33,190 nucleotides of DNA from Olleya sp. (GCA_023300575.1 JALZUT010000049.1:1-33190); one strand, 5' to 3'; counted from the first letter of the stretch, positions 1-8,514 are shown. Notes: a model not told the origin generated them from the sequence alone. Made by a program: numbers and translations.

Positions 1-1
1 C

Positions 2-38
2 AAAAAAATCACTAAAGTTAACTTTAGTGATTTTTTTG
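2..38. terminator. Bidirectional intrinsic terminator
   Basis: A near-perfect palindrome (AATCACTAAAGTT / AACTTTAGTGATT) is flanked by A7 on the left and T7 on the right, so it would give a hairpin with a U-tract on either strand. It could end the gene to the left of the window and transcripts arriving from the right. Confidence 0.75.
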
Positions 39-54
39 TATTTATAGATTATTA

Positions 55-538
55 TTAGTCACTATGATGTATATTAAACTCCATTTTAATATCTGCCTCT
101 TTTGTATGGCGAATTTGCTTCTAAAATAATCTCTTTAAAGCCATACTTTTATACAAATAAATAGCAAATTATAATTTAGTATCAGAGTAGAGAAGAAGTC
201 TGTCAAATGTATTAGTTTTTGCATATTGTATACAATGGACTAATAGGTGTTGTTCAATTTTTTGACCTCTTAAATTTGGTAAAACAGGCATTTTTGTTAG
301 TTCAAAACTTGGCTCATTGTTTAATGGCATCAAAGCATACGTGCCAACTATACTGTCATTTAATTTTGTAAAAAAATACAAAACCACCTTTATTTACAAT
401 ATACTCATCGGGTTTGCTTAAGGCTTCTTCATCAAAAGGTTCAATATAAAAAGAGGTCTATAGCCATTCTTTATTTAATGTGTAAAAATCTTGATCGTAT
501 TCTGTTTTAAAAGAAATGATAGCTACTGAGTTCATCAT
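55..538 (-). pseudogene. Decayed GNAT family N-acetyltransferase
   Basis: The ORF track shows only a 72-residue central piece (169-387). Joining reading frames on the minus strand rebuilds a protein of about 160 residues with a GNAT layout. The N-terminus starts at MNSVAIISFKTEYDQ, followed by an in-frame TAG at 458-460. A frameshift separates KGGFVFF from TKLNDSIVGTYALMP. The acetyl-CoA-region piece ELTKMPVLPNLRGQKI ends at DTKL and a TAA (169-171). The tail AIYLYK, YGFKEIILEANSPYKR and ADIKMEFN is spread over two frames with at least two more shifts. With two stops and about three frameshifts the gene cannot make a full product. The family assignment rests on the VGT-A-L and NTKL-AI-LYKK-GF pattern of small GNAT enzymes. 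Its former substrate is unknown. Confidence 0.8.
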
Positions 539-541
539 AAA

Positions 542-832
542 TTATAAAAAAGTCATAGTAAAAAATAAAAGTCCAATAGCTATAATAGAAATAAAAAAAG
601 TAAGATTAAAAAGTGATTTATCTGCTACTTTTTTACGAATCAAATCTATGACCAACCAAACAGGAATTACAATATTTAAAACAATTGCTGTAATAATGAA
701 ACCTTTAGCCACTTTTTCAATTAAAATAGGATTGACTTGATTTACATGCATAAATAAAAAACTTACTAAGCATATAAAGAACAAAAAAGTTATTATAAGT
801 CTAAGATATTCTAGTTTAATTTTAGTCATCAT
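542..832 (-). CDS. Small three-helix inner-membrane protein, unknown function
   Basis: This 96-residue hydrophobic protein has three predicted membrane segments, at about residues 11-30, 42-63 and 75-95, with short charged loops (DLIRKKVADKS between helices 2 and 3). I do not recognise a named family. Its start overlaps the last 11 bases of hutG upstream, so it is very likely co-transcribed and translationally coupled with hutG. A role in histidine metabolism, such as transport, is not shown: three short helices are too few for a typical permease. The start is the double ATG of MMTKIKL, and either Met is possible. Confidence 0.75.
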   Translation of the reverse strand: MMTKIKLEYLRLIITFLFFICLVSFLFMHVNQVNPILIEKVAKGFIITAIVLNIVIPVWLVIDLIRKKVADKSLFNLTFFISIIAIGLLFFTMTFL

Positions 833-1850
833 TTTTAGAATTAGATTTTATAAAATCTGTGATTAAATAACTTATTAGTTTACCAACTTGATTGGTTTTT
901 TTTGGTTTTGCTGCTGCTTCACAAATATGTAAATAGCTTACGTTTTTTTGTTTCGCAAAATAATTTAAAAACTGTCTTGTTCGTTCTGTGGAGAATCCGC
1001 TTGGCGTTTGTGCACTACTAGGCACATTTATAATAGCGTCGCAATCTATTTCTATTCCAAAATTAGCTTTTTCTATGTGCTTTTGTGCAGTTTTTAGTGC
1101 TGCTTTAAAAGCTTGATCTTGTCTTACAGCTATAGCTTCATATGTATTATAATCTAAATTTTTATTATCTTTAAATTGTTTAAAGATAGAAGTAGAGGTG
1201 TAATTTTCATGTAAACCAAAAACAAAATACTGTTTTAAAAAACCTTCCGCATAAGCATAACTAAAACCATTACCACTATGTCTGCCCTCTAATGCTCTAA
1301 AATCGGTATGCGCATCAAAATTAATAGTGTTTATAGGTTTTTTAAACGCCAAACTTGTGCCTTTAATCATACCATAAGCGTTATTGTGTCCACCACCAAT
1401 TGCAATAGGTGTTTTGCCAGCACTTACAATAATAGTGACTAAATCTGTAACATGTTTGTCTATTTGTGTTACTAGTTTTCTAGATTTTTCTATATGTTTT
1501 GAGTTGCCTTGTTTTAGTTTAGAGACACTTTGTAGCTCTTGAGTAAAATCTAAATGACCAAGAATTAGTACTTTTTCGGCGGTATTAAAAGTGTTGTTTT
1601 GTGTATTTAATAAAATTTTAATTGTGGCTTCCCAAGTGGTCGAAGTCCCTGTTTTTCCGTAGTTTGCAAAAACACCAACATCTTCTGGAATACCAAAAAC
1701 AACATAGTCGACGTCTAAAGATTTAAGTGTCTCGTATATATTCGAAACGCTGGTTAATAACTTAACATGTTCGCCAAACTTAGTTTCATCATAACGCGTA
1801 TTAAGTATATCTTTAAGTTTTGAGTTATCAAATAATACTAATTTATCCAT
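822..1850 (-). CDS. hutG: Formimidoylglutamase-like arginase family hydrolase
   Basis: This 342-residue protein of the arginase/agmatinase/formimidoylglutamase family would hydrolyse N-formimidoyl-L-glutamate to glutamate and formamide, the last step of the histidine-utilisation pathway, using a binuclear metal centre. The metal-ligand motifs appear in order: GGGHNNAYG (about residues 152-160), NFDAHTDFR (about 177-185) and EIDCDAI (about 268-274). The length suits the family. hutI lies about 1.6 kb upstream on the same strand, which favours HutG over agmatinase or arginase. Other ureohydrolases share the motifs, so the substrate is inferred from context. The downstream small membrane gene overlaps its stop. 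Confidence 0.85.
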   Translation of the reverse strand: MDKLVLFDNSKLKDILNTRYDETKFGEHVKLLTSVSNIYETLKSLDVDYVVFGIPEDVGVFANYGKTGTSTTWEATIKILLNTQNNTFNTAEKVLILGHLDFTQELQSVSKLKQGNSKHIEKSRKLVTQIDKHVTDLVTIIVSAGKTPIAIGGGHNNAYGMIKGTSLAFKKPINTINFDAHTDFRALEGRHSGNGFSYAYAEGFLKQYFVFGLHENYTSTSIFKQFKDNKNLDYNTYEAIAVRQDQAFKAALKTAQKHIEKANFGIEIDCDAIINVPSSAQTPSGFSTERTRQFLNYFAKQKNVSYLHICEAAAKPKKTNQVGKLISYLITDFIKSNSKNDD

Positions 1851-1950
1851 TTACTTTTTATAGTTTTGAAAAATTAAAATTACGTTTTTATTTATAAAGT
1901 TTTAATCAGAATATAGAATTAACATTTCACAATTAAAAAACAGATTTATT

Positions 1951-2835
1951 ATGGCAAATAACACAGCAAATACAGGGTTAAAAGTCGCATTAGGTATAGC
2001 ATTAGCACTTTTTCTAATTACTGGTATTTATACGTCGTCTTTATATAAAGAGAAAGTGTCTAACGAGAAGCAATTAACTGAAGAGAAATCTGCAGTCATG
2101 AATGATTTAGACACTATGATGGCTAAGTATGAAGTTGCTTTAAGCGAAAGTACAGTTACCAATCAAAATTTAGTTGATGCTAAAGCGCGTATTCAAGGCT
2201 TAATTGATTCTTTAAAAACATCTGATACTAACGTTAAAAGTTTGTGGAAGTACAAAAAGAAATACTTAGCGTTACAAGATGAAATGGATGTTTTATTAAC
2301 AGAAAATGACAAACTTAAAGTTGAAAACATGCAGTTAGCAACTAATTTAGATAGTACTAATGTGAGATATGAAGAAAGTAGACTATTTAACGATTCGCTT
2401 TTAGTACAAAACACAGCGTTAGCAGAAATTGTAGAAAGTGCAGCAGTTTTAACTACAGCAGGTTTGAAAGGTTATGGCGTTATTGAACGTAGTAATGGAA
2501 AGCTAATACCTACAGAGCGTGCAAGGCGTATCGATAAAATTAGAGTGTGTTACACAGTTGCTAAAAACAAATTAGTACAAGCTGGAGACAAAGCGTTATA
2601 TATACAAGTTTTAGATCCTAAAAACAATATTTTAGGAGCAAACAAGCAAGTTAGATTTGGTGAGCAAACGCTTAATTATAGTGTAATTAGCAAGTTTAAT
2701 TACGAAAACGGAAATTTAGATATCTGCGAGTTTGTAGCAAATGCGACTGATGATAAATTTGAAAAAGGACGTTACCAAGTTTTTGTTTTTAATGCAAACG
2801 AATTGGTTTCAAGTTCTGATTTTACCCTAAAATAA
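1951..2835 (+). CDS. Membrane-anchored coiled-coil protein, unknown function
   Basis: This 294-residue protein has a short N-terminus, one membrane segment (about residues 10-28, ALGIALALFLITGIY), a long heptad-rich coiled coil (about 30-160) and a C-terminal globular part (about 170-294) rich in beta-type sequence (LYIQVLDPKNNILG, YQVFVFNANELV). The topology suggests an inner-membrane anchor with the coiled coil and C-terminal domain in the periplasm. I recall similar flavobacterial proteins carrying vague names, but no function can be assigned. It is transcribed against its hut neighbours on both sides. A TAGTTTTG element at 1861-1868 could be its -7 box, although no good -33 box is visible. 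Confidence 0.8.
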   Translation: MANNTANTGLKVALGIALALFLITGIYTSSLYKEKVSNEKQLTEEKSAVMNDLDTMMAKYEVALSESTVTNQNLVDAKARIQGLIDSLKTSDTNVKSLWKYKKKYLALQDEMDVLLTENDKLKVENMQLATNLDSTNVRYEESRLFNDSLLVQNTALAEIVESAAVLTTAGLKGYGVIERSNGKLIPTERARRIDKIRVCYTVAKNKLVQAGDKALYIQVLDPKNNILGANKQVRFGEQTLNYSVISKFNYENGNLDICEFVANATDDKFEKGRYQVFVFNANELVSSSDFTLK

Positions 2836-2925
2836 GAGTCTGGACTAACATTAGTTAATTACACCACTGAAAGAACTTTAAAGAACCTGAAATTTAGTTG
2901 CTTTTAGTTTTTTTTAATCTAAAAG

Positions 2926-3495
2926 TCATTGATTTAAAGCTGTGATACAAGCTTCTCTAATTTTCCAAATATCCTCAAGATTGTACTTTATTTTTTTTGA
3001 AACTATCCAATTTTTAAGATAGTTTTGATGGGTTAACACTTTATAATCTGCTATTTGTGAAGGCGAAATTTGTTCTTCTAAAAGCATAGCCTCTTCAAAA
3101 GTATGTTCAGAAACTGTGTTTCTAGTCACATCAATTACTCTGTTTTCAATTTTAAGATACGTATGTGCTTCCGGAATATATTTTAAATCGTATTTTTTTA
3201 ATACTGAAGAAATTCCGTTGGTGTTTAAACCATTCATCTTATAAATACAGAGTATTAGTTTTATAGGCTCTTGCTTGTTTTCTATAGCTAATTGCTTTAA
3301 AAAAGCATGTTTTGTAGAGCAAGTTCCTTTTTGTTCTTTTAAAACTAAATTGTAATTGCTTCTGTCAGTATTTCTACCATATGGTAAATGCAGGATATGC
3401 TTTAAGACAGACTCAAAATCACCCAAATTTAAATCCAAACATTGTTTAGAAAGTAGAGTAGTAGCGTTTAGTTTAAAATTAAATGATTTCGCCAT
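2926..3495 (-). CDS. Transglutaminase-like cysteine protease-fold protein
   Basis: This 189-residue cytoplasmic protein has no signal peptide. A plausible transglutaminase-type triad is visible: Cys59 in KGTCSTKHAFLKQLA, His111 in EAHTYLKI and Asp122 in VIDVTRN. The spacing suits the transglutaminase-like core, in which Cys starts a helix and His and Asp lie on following strands. Family members include proteases, peptide cyclases and inactive forms. The substrate here is unknown. Its first 17 bases overlap the 3' end of hutI, so translation is probably coupled and the gene belongs to the hutI transcript. The family call comes from motif reading only. Confidence 0.6.
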   Translation of the reverse strand: MAKSFNFKLNATTLLSKQCLDLNLGDFESVLKHILHLPYGRNTDRSNYNLVLKEQKGTCSTKHAFLKQLAIENKQEPIKLILCIYKMNGLNTNGISSVLKKYDLKYIPEAHTYLKIENRVIDVTRNTVSEHTFEEAMLLEEQISPSQIADYKVLTHQNYLKNWIVSKKIKYNLEDIWKIREACITALNQ

Positions 3496-4714
3496 TTATA
3501 ATAACAGTATTAATATGGTTATCTCCAAAAGCATAAGGTAAATAATTGTAATTTGGGACTTCTTTAGTAATAATAAGATTAGCTTTTTTTCCTTTAGTTA
3601 CACTTCCATATTCAGTTGCAATTCCCATAGCATAAGCTCCATTTAAAGTAGCTGCATTAATAGCTTCTTCTGGTGTTAATTTCATTTTTATACAAGCAGT
3701 ACTCACCACAAAATTCATATTTCCAGAAGGTGTAGAACCAGGGTTGTAATCTGTTGCCAATGCAAGAGGTAGTCCAGCATCTATAAGCTGTCGTCCTGGT
3801 GTATAGGGTATGCTTAAAAAATAAGAGCAAGATGGTAAAGCTACTGGTATTGTGTTACTGCCTTTTAAGGCCTTGATGTCTTCAATATTTAATTGTTCTA
3901 AATGGTCAACACTTAATGCCTCGTGTTTTACAGCTAAAGCCACACCACCAAAAGCATTAAATTGATTGACGTGTATTTTTGGAATTAAATTATACTGTTT
4001 TCCAGCAGTTAGAATTTGCTCGACATCATCTAAATCAAAATAGCCTTTCTCGCAAAAAATATCGATATAATTGGCTAAGTTTTCTTTAGCAATCTGCGGA
4101 AGCATTGTGTTTATTATCAAATCTAAATAGCCTTGCTTATTATTTTTATATAGTAAAGGAAGTGCATGGGCACCTAAAAAAGTAGCTCTAATTTTTACAG
4201 GAAACTCTTGCCTAATCCGCTTGATTACACGAAGCATTTTTAACTCAGCTTCTGGCGTTAAACCATATCCAGATTTAATTTCTATTGCTCCTGTACCAAG
4301 CTTCATGACGTTTTTTACACGTGCTGTAGATTGTTTAAACAATTCTTCTTCACTTGTGTTTTGAAGTGTTTTTGCGCTGTTTAAAATGCCACCACCACGA
4401 GTAGCAATTTCTTCATAACTCAATCCATTTATTCTATCTACAAACTCTTGAGAACGGTCTCCAGCATAGACAATATGTGTGTGCGAGTCGCACCAAGATG
4501 GTAGTACTAGCTTTCCAGTAGCATCAATAGTTTGATCTGCGTCAGTAGTTTTAAGATCTTCCATACTTCCAAAATCAATTATAGTATCGTGATCTATTAA
4601 AACATACGCATTTTTTAGTGATGGAAGCGTGTTCATTTCTTTACCAGAAATTTTTAAGACACTAGCATCTCTAATTTGTAACAGCTCTTTTATGTTAGTA
4701 ATTAAAATGGACAT
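3479..4714 (-). CDS. hutI: Imidazolonepropionase
   Basis: This enzyme opens the ring of 4-imidazolone-5-propionate to N-formimidoyl-L-glutamate, the third step of histidine degradation and the supplier of substrate for HutG. It is an amidohydrolase-fold metalloenzyme of about 411-413 residues, normal for the family. Visible motifs are SHTHIVYAGDR (metal-binding His-x-His), GTGAIEIKSGYGL, FLGAHALP, KIHVNQFNAFGG, VDHLE and ALATDYNPGS (metal Asp). The ORF track begins at MCMSILI (4720). I prefer the second Met at 4714 because the promoter -7 box ends at 4735 and the leader before 4720 would be very short. The transglutaminase-like gene overlaps the end. Confidence 0.93.
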   Translation of the reverse strand: MSILITNIKELLQIRDASVLKISGKEMNTLPSLKNAYVLIDHDTIIDFGSMEDLKTTDADQTIDATGKLVLPSWCDSHTHIVYAGDRSQEFVDRINGLSYEEIATRGGGILNSAKTLQNTSEEELFKQSTARVKNVMKLGTGAIEIKSGYGLTPEAELKMLRVIKRIRQEFPVKIRATFLGAHALPLLYKNNKQGYLDLIINTMLPQIAKENLANYIDIFCEKGYFDLDDVEQILTAGKQYNLIPKIHVNQFNAFGGVALAVKHEALSVDHLEQLNIEDIKALKGSNTIPVALPSCSYFLSIPYTPGRQLIDAGLPLALATDYNPGSTPSGNMNFVVSTACIKMKLTPEEAINAATLNGAYAMGIATEYGSVTKGKKANLIITKEVPNYNYLPYAFGDNHINTVIINGEII

Positions 4715-4734
4715 ACACATTAGTTTTTCTAAGT

Positions 4735-4767
4735 CAAATATAGATAAAATACTGTCTATCGAGCAAA
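4735..4767 (-). promoter_or_regulatory. Bacteroidota-type promoter for hutI
   Basis: Read on the minus strand, TTTG (4767-4764) is followed by 21 nt and then TATATTTG (4742-4735). This matches the Bacteroidota primary-sigma consensus TTTG-N(19-21)-TAnnTTTG. Transcription would start near 4728-4730, about 15 nt before the preferred ATG. Confidence 0.65.
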
Positions 4768-4873
4768 ATTGTATTTTAATCTTTTAAAAGAGTATTAAGC
4801 ACGCTATATCGAAAAATTAGCTTGTACATGAATTATTATGATACATTTAGACTGTGTGTAAATAATTAAATAA

Positions 4874-5464
4874 ATGATAATTGATAAACCCGAGTATTAT
4901 GACGAGATAAAATCGTTTATAACGTCATTTCATAAGCTTTCAGAAGACAATTTAAAAGCTTTATTCCAAATTGCAAATTTTAAATTGGTAAAATCTAACA
5001 TAAAGTTAGATGATTTGGGAGATATTCCAAATAAGATATATGTGCTTAATAAAGGAGTATTAAGATCTTACGTTATTTTAGAAAGCGGTAAAGAAGTAAC
5101 AGAAACTATTTTTGTACCTACCATCATTTTTGCTTCATATACAGCACTAATTAGTCAAACAAAATCGGATAGTATTTATGAAACGTTAACTGACTGTGAA
5201 CTTTATGAAATTGATTATTATAAGTACAAAAAAATGTACGAGACTAATACTGAAATTTTAACTTTTCATGCTAAATTTTTAGAATATTTACTAAGTAAAA
5301 GTAGCTACAAGCATGTTGAGCTTTTAACTATGAATGCTAAACAACGTTATTTGATGCTTAGAAGTCAAATACCAAATATTGATAACTTAATACCTCAATA
5401 TCAAATTGCTGCTTATTTAAGTATTACTCCAGTTCAACTTAGTAGAATTAGAGGTAAACTTTAA
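4874..5464 (+). CDS. Crp/Fnr family transcriptional regulator
   Basis: This 196-residue protein has an N-terminal cyclic-nucleotide-binding-like beta roll (about residues 20-115: NKIYVLNKGVLRSYV, GKEVTETIFVP) and a C-terminal winged-helix remnant (about 150-196: AKQRYLMLRSQIPNI, QYQIAAYLSITPVQLSRIRGKL). This layout is common for Bacteroidota Crp-like regulators, which often keep the fold but lack the cAMP-contacting residues. I see no FNR-type cysteine cluster, so an oxygen-sensing [Fe-S] role is unlikely. It is divergent from hutI across about 150 bp and could regulate the hut genes, but that is only proximity. A 16-bp perfect palindrome follows its stop codon. Confidence 0.85.
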   Translation: MIIDKPEYYDEIKSFITSFHKLSEDNLKALFQIANFKLVKSNIKLDDLGDIPNKIYVLNKGVLRSYVILESGKEVTETIFVPTIIFASYTALISQTKSDSIYETLTDCELYEIDYYKYKKMYETNTEILTFHAKFLEYLLSKSSYKHVELLTMNAKQRYLMLRSQIPNIDNLIPQYQIAAYLSITPVQLSRIRGKL

Positions 5465-5468
5465 CGTT

Positions 5469-5484
5469 ATTAACATATGTTAAT
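5469..5484. repeat. 16-bp perfect palindrome
   Basis: ATTAACATATGTTAAT is a perfect inverted repeat beginning 4 nt after the stop codon of the Crp/Fnr gene. It has no U-tract, so it is not a terminator. It could be a protein-binding site or chance in AT-rich DNA. Confidence 0.4.
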
Positions 5485-5554
5485 GTGTAAGTTGAATATT
5501 AATGTTAGTATTGTATATTAATTTTTTCTAAAATAATTAATAACTAACTAGTAC

Positions 5555-5590
5555 CAAAAAACCGATAAGATTTATTCTTATCGGTTTTTT
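5555..5590. terminator. Bidirectional intrinsic terminator
   Basis: AAAAAACCGATAAGA and TTCTTATCGGTTTTTT form a long stem with a short loop (TTTA), flanked by A and T runs. It lies between the convergent Crp/Fnr gene and the acyltransferase gene and can stop transcription from both sides. Confidence 0.85.
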
Positions 5591-5608
5591 ATTGATTTAT
5601 AGTATAAA

Positions 5609-6271
5609 TTATTTTAAATAGTGTTTATCAAAACTAATAGAATCAATGTTTCTTTTCTTTGTAGATTTTCCGTTATGATGTATTTCAAAATCTGATGTGT
5701 TTTTTTCTATAACACTACCCATACCTATAATATTCTTTTTGCCAATAGTTATATTTTGTTTTATAACAGAGTTTAATCCCAAAAACGAATTATCTGATAT
5801 GGTTACATTTCCACCCATAAAAGTACCACTAAGCACACAGTTTTTTCCAATTTTGGAGTGATGCCCAATTTTTGCGCCAAATAAAATAGTATTGTCATCA
5901 ATTTCTACAAATGGCTGTATTATTGACCCTTCTCCGACAAAAATATTTTTACCTAATTTTAAATTATCCCAGTAAAAAGATTTAGAAGACACATAATTAA
6001 TAAAGGTATAATTAAAGTTACTAAATATTTTGTAAAAGTTTTCTCTTAATGTATTATCGCCTATAGCAATAAAAATATTATGAGAAGCTGGAGGGTAGAT
6101 TGATTGTATTTCCGAAATATCAATCAGAGGTTTTTCGAAAAGAGTATGAGATAAATCTGGAAACACTTTTTTGTCAATACAAAAAGCTACTACTTCATTT
6201 TCTGAATCATGAGTAATAACGTAGTCTACATATTCAGCTAACTTACCTATACCATATATAATTGTTTTCAT
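5609..6271 (-). CDS. PglD/NeuD-type sugar O/N-acyltransferase
   Basis: This 220-residue protein has two parts. An N-terminal Rossmann-like substrate-binding domain (about residues 1-85) begins MKTIIYGIGKLAEYV. A C-terminal left-handed beta-helix (about 90-205) carries hexapeptide repeats such as NIFVGEGSIIQPFVEI, DNTILFGAKIG, NCVLSGTFMGGNV and KNIIGMGSVIEKN. This is the layout of PglD/NeuD acyltransferases, which transfer acetyl or other acyl groups from CoA to amino or sialic-type sugars at the cell interior. It is the last gene of the fumC unit, 21 nt after the sulfotransferase stop. The sugar acceptor cannot be told, and no nucleotide-sugar synthesis genes lie nearby. Confidence 0.8.
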   Translation of the reverse strand: MKTIIYGIGKLAEYVDYVITHDSENEVVAFCIDKKVFPDLSHTLFEKPLIDISEIQSIYPPASHNIFIAIGDNTLRENFYKIFSNFNYTFINYVSSKSFYWDNLKLGKNIFVGEGSIIQPFVEIDDNTILFGAKIGHHSKIGKNCVLSGTFMGGNVTISDNSFLGLNSVIKQNITIGKKNIIGMGSVIEKNTSDFEIHHNGKSTKKRNIDSISFDKHYLK

Positions 6272-6292
6272 TTGATTTTCAATCTGTTAAAA

Positions 6293-6931
6293 TTATGATT
6301 TGTTGTCCCATGGCATTTCTGTAACTTCATTTTTAATATTTAAAAACGAACAAATTTTACTAACCACGTTCTTTTCATTTAAATTTACAATCAATAATTT
6401 ATTTGGTTTATTTTTAAAAAAATCAATAACTTGTTGGTTATGGTTTAAATATTTTTCACATAAAATATCTTTATTATAAAGATCATCTTTTGGAGTTCCA
6501 AAAAGGTATTTATAAACATCCCACATCCAACCTTTATAGACATGTTCTGAATTTAGTAAGTCATCTTCGGTAGGTAATCTGTTTTCTAGCCCAAACATTG
6601 ACGAATGAAACCTAGTTAGAGAATTGTACCAAACATCTTCTGAATCTCTTACAGTTAAAATAAATTTACTTTCAGGAAAATTCTTGCTTAAATACTTATA
6701 TGTATCAGGTAAACTAAAAGGTATGTCTTGAAAAGCATTGCATTTACTTTTTTTAACAAATTTAATTATTGGTTTAAAATTATTGATTGCGTAATCTTTA
6801 ATTAACAGTTCTCCTTGCAATTGCGGTCCTACTTTGTATCCTACTTTATTTAATAAAGTAGTCAAACTAGTTGTGCCTGTTTTATTAAAGCCTATGCAAA
6901 ATACATTTTTTTTTCTTTTATTAAACAACAT
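6293..6931 (-). CDS. Sulfotransferase family protein
   Basis: This 212-residue protein has the two PAPS-binding signatures of cytosolic-type sulfotransferases. The 5'-phosphosulfate loop is GFNKTGTTSL (residues 14-23). The 3'-phosphate site is FILTVRDSEDVWYNSL (90-105), with Arg95 in the usual place. It should transfer sulfate from 3'-phosphoadenosine-5'-phosphosulfate to a hydroxyl, often on a glycan or lipid. There is no signal peptide or membrane segment. It sits 15 nt after fumC and 21 nt before a sugar acyltransferase, so the two small transferases may modify the same glycoconjugate. The acceptor is unknown. Confidence 0.8.
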   Translation of the reverse strand: MLFNKRKKNVFCIGFNKTGTTSLTTLLNKVGYKVGPQLQGELLIKDYAINNFKPIIKFVKKSKCNAFQDIPFSLPDTYKYLSKNFPESKFILTVRDSEDVWYNSLTRFHSSMFGLENRLPTEDDLLNSEHVYKGWMWDVYKYLFGTPKDDLYNKDILCEKYLNHNQQVIDFFKNKPNKLLIVNLNEKNVVSKICSFLNIKNEVTEMPWDNKS

Positions 6932-6946
6932 TAATCATAAGTTTAC

Positions 6947-8344
6947 TTATTTAAGACCTCCAACCATATCTTCTGGTTTTACCCACTCGTCATATTCTTC
7001 AGCTGTAACATAACCTAAATTAACAGCTTCAACTCTTAATGTGGTTCCGTTTTTATGTGCAGTATTTGCTATTTCTGCAGCTTTGTAATAGCCGATTTTG
7101 GTATTTAATGCAGTTACTAGCATTAAAGAATTATTTAATAATTGTTTAATAACTTCGTGATTTGGCTCTATACCAGCAACACAATTAACATCAAAACTAA
7201 CACATGCGTCACCAATTAACTGAGCAGATTGTAAGATATTTGCAGCCATCATTGGTTTAAAAACGTTAAGCTCGTAATGACCTTGAGTACCACCAACGCT
7301 TATTGCAACATCATTACCCATAACTTGGGCACAAACCATTGTTAAAGCTTCACATTGTGTAGGATTTACTTTTCCTGGCATAATAGAACTTCCTGGCTCA
7401 TTTGCTGGAATAATAATTTCTCCAATACCACTTCGTGGTCCAGATGCCATCATACGTATATCATTTGCTATCTTGTTTAAAGACACAGCTAATTGTTTTA
7501 AAGCACCATGCGATTCTACAATGGCATCATGTGCTGCTAAAGCTTCAAACTTATTGTGCGCAGTTATAAATGGTTGCCCAGTAAATTCTGCTATATATTC
7601 TGCAACACGTTTAGAATAGCCTTTTGGTGTGTTTAAACCAGTTCCTACAGCTGTACCACCTAAAGCCATTTCACTTAAATGGTCTAATGTGTTTTGTAAT
7701 GCTTTAAGGCCATGATCTAATTGCGATACATACCCAGAAAACTCTTGTCCTAAAGTTAAAGGTGTCGCATCCATTAAATGTGTACGTCCAATTTTAACGA
7801 CCTCTTTAAAGGTTTCAGATTTCTTTTTAAGAGTGTCACGTAATTGTGTAACACCAGGAATTGTGGTCTTTACAATTTTAATATAAGCAGCAATGTGCAT
7901 ACCAGTAGGAAAGGTGTCGTTTGACGATTGCGATTTGTTTACATCATCGTTTGGTTGGATGGTTTTTTCGCCTTCTCCTATAGTTTTTCCTGCTAATTGG
8001 TGTGCTCTGTTTGCTATGACTTCATTTACATTCATATTAGATTGTGTACCAGAACCTGTTTGCCATATTACTAACGGAAATTGCGCATCGTGTTGTCCAG
8101 TTAAAATCTCATCACAAACACTAGCAATTAAGTCACGTTTTTCAATTGGTAAAGCACCAAGTTCGCAATTAGTATAGGCTGCAGCTTTTTTAAGATAAGC
8201 AAAACCATAAACCACTTCAAGTGGCATTGATGCTGGTGCACCAATTTTAAAGTTATTACGAGAACGCTCTGTTTGTGCTCCCCAAAGTTTATCTGCAGGC
8301 ACCTTAACTTCGCCCATTGTGTCTTTTTCTATTCTATATTCCAT
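6947..8344 (-). CDS. fumC: Fumarate hydratase class II
   Basis: This 465-residue enzyme of the aspartase/fumarase superfamily reversibly hydrates fumarate to (S)-malate in the TCA cycle as an oxygen-stable homotetramer. Diagnostic segments are [45 protein letters not shown] and the family signature [16 protein letters not shown]. The last carries the mobile active-site loop, with the catalytic Ser at SSIMPGK. The length is normal for FumC. The start at 8344 ([19 protein letters not shown]) fits the conserved N-terminus. It leads a tight minus-strand unit with the sulfotransferase and the acyltransferase. Confidence 0.96.
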   Translation of the reverse strand: MEYRIEKDTMGEVKVPADKLWGAQTERSRNNFKIGAPASMPLEVVYGFAYLKKAAAYTNCELGALPIEKRDLIASVCDEILTGQHDAQFPLVIWQTGSGTQSNMNVNEVIANRAHQLAGKTIGEGEKTIQPNDDVNKSQSSNDTFPTGMHIAAYIKIVKTTIPGVTQLRDTLKKKSETFKEVVKIGRTHLMDATPLTLGQEFSGYVSQLDHGLKALQNTLDHLSEMALGGTAVGTGLNTPKGYSKRVAEYIAEFTGQPFITAHNKFEALAAHDAIVESHGALKQLAVSLNKIANDIRMMASGPRSGIGEIIIPANEPGSSIMPGKVNPTQCEALTMVCAQVMGNDVAISVGGTQGHYELNVFKPMMAANILQSAQLIGDACVSFDVNCVAGIEPNHEVIKQLLNNSLMLVTALNTKIGYYKAAEIANTAHKNGTTLRVEAVNLGYVTAEEYDEWVKPEDMVGGLK

Positions 8345-8371
8345 CTGAAAAATTGATTAATTTTAAGAATA

Positions 8372-8387
8372 CAAAATTACAAAATTA
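8372..8387 (-). promoter_or_regulatory. Candidate -7 boxes for fumC
   Basis: Two overlapping copies of TAATTTTG (TAnnTTTG consensus) lie on the minus strand at 8379-8372 and 8387-8380, about 28-43 nt before the fumC start. No clear TTTG -33 element is seen, so this is a weak call. Confidence 0.3.
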
Positions 8388-8475
8388 TAAGGTTTTAGTG
8401 TTGAAGTTATCTTAACTTTTTATATTCAATAAAATAACGATTAATAAGTAATGTTGACAAAAATCTATTTTCATT

Positions 8476-8514
8476 GTTAGTTTTTTATTGGCTTTATAAA
8501 TTTTAAAAACTAAC
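8476..8514. repeat. 10-bp inverted repeat in the fumC/DUF5718 divergent region
   Basis: GTTAGTTTTT (8476-8485) and AAAAACTAAC (8505-8514) are perfect inverted arms around a 19-nt spacer. The roughly 250-bp gap between the two divergent genes holds this, a second imperfect repeat near 8520-8542 and no ORF. The arms could be an operator or a leader hairpin. Confidence 0.4.

Noticed and set aside
516-740. 74-residue plus-strand ORF
   Set aside because: It lies opposite the hydrophobic three-helix gene and its Lys/Ile-rich protein looks like a composition shadow.
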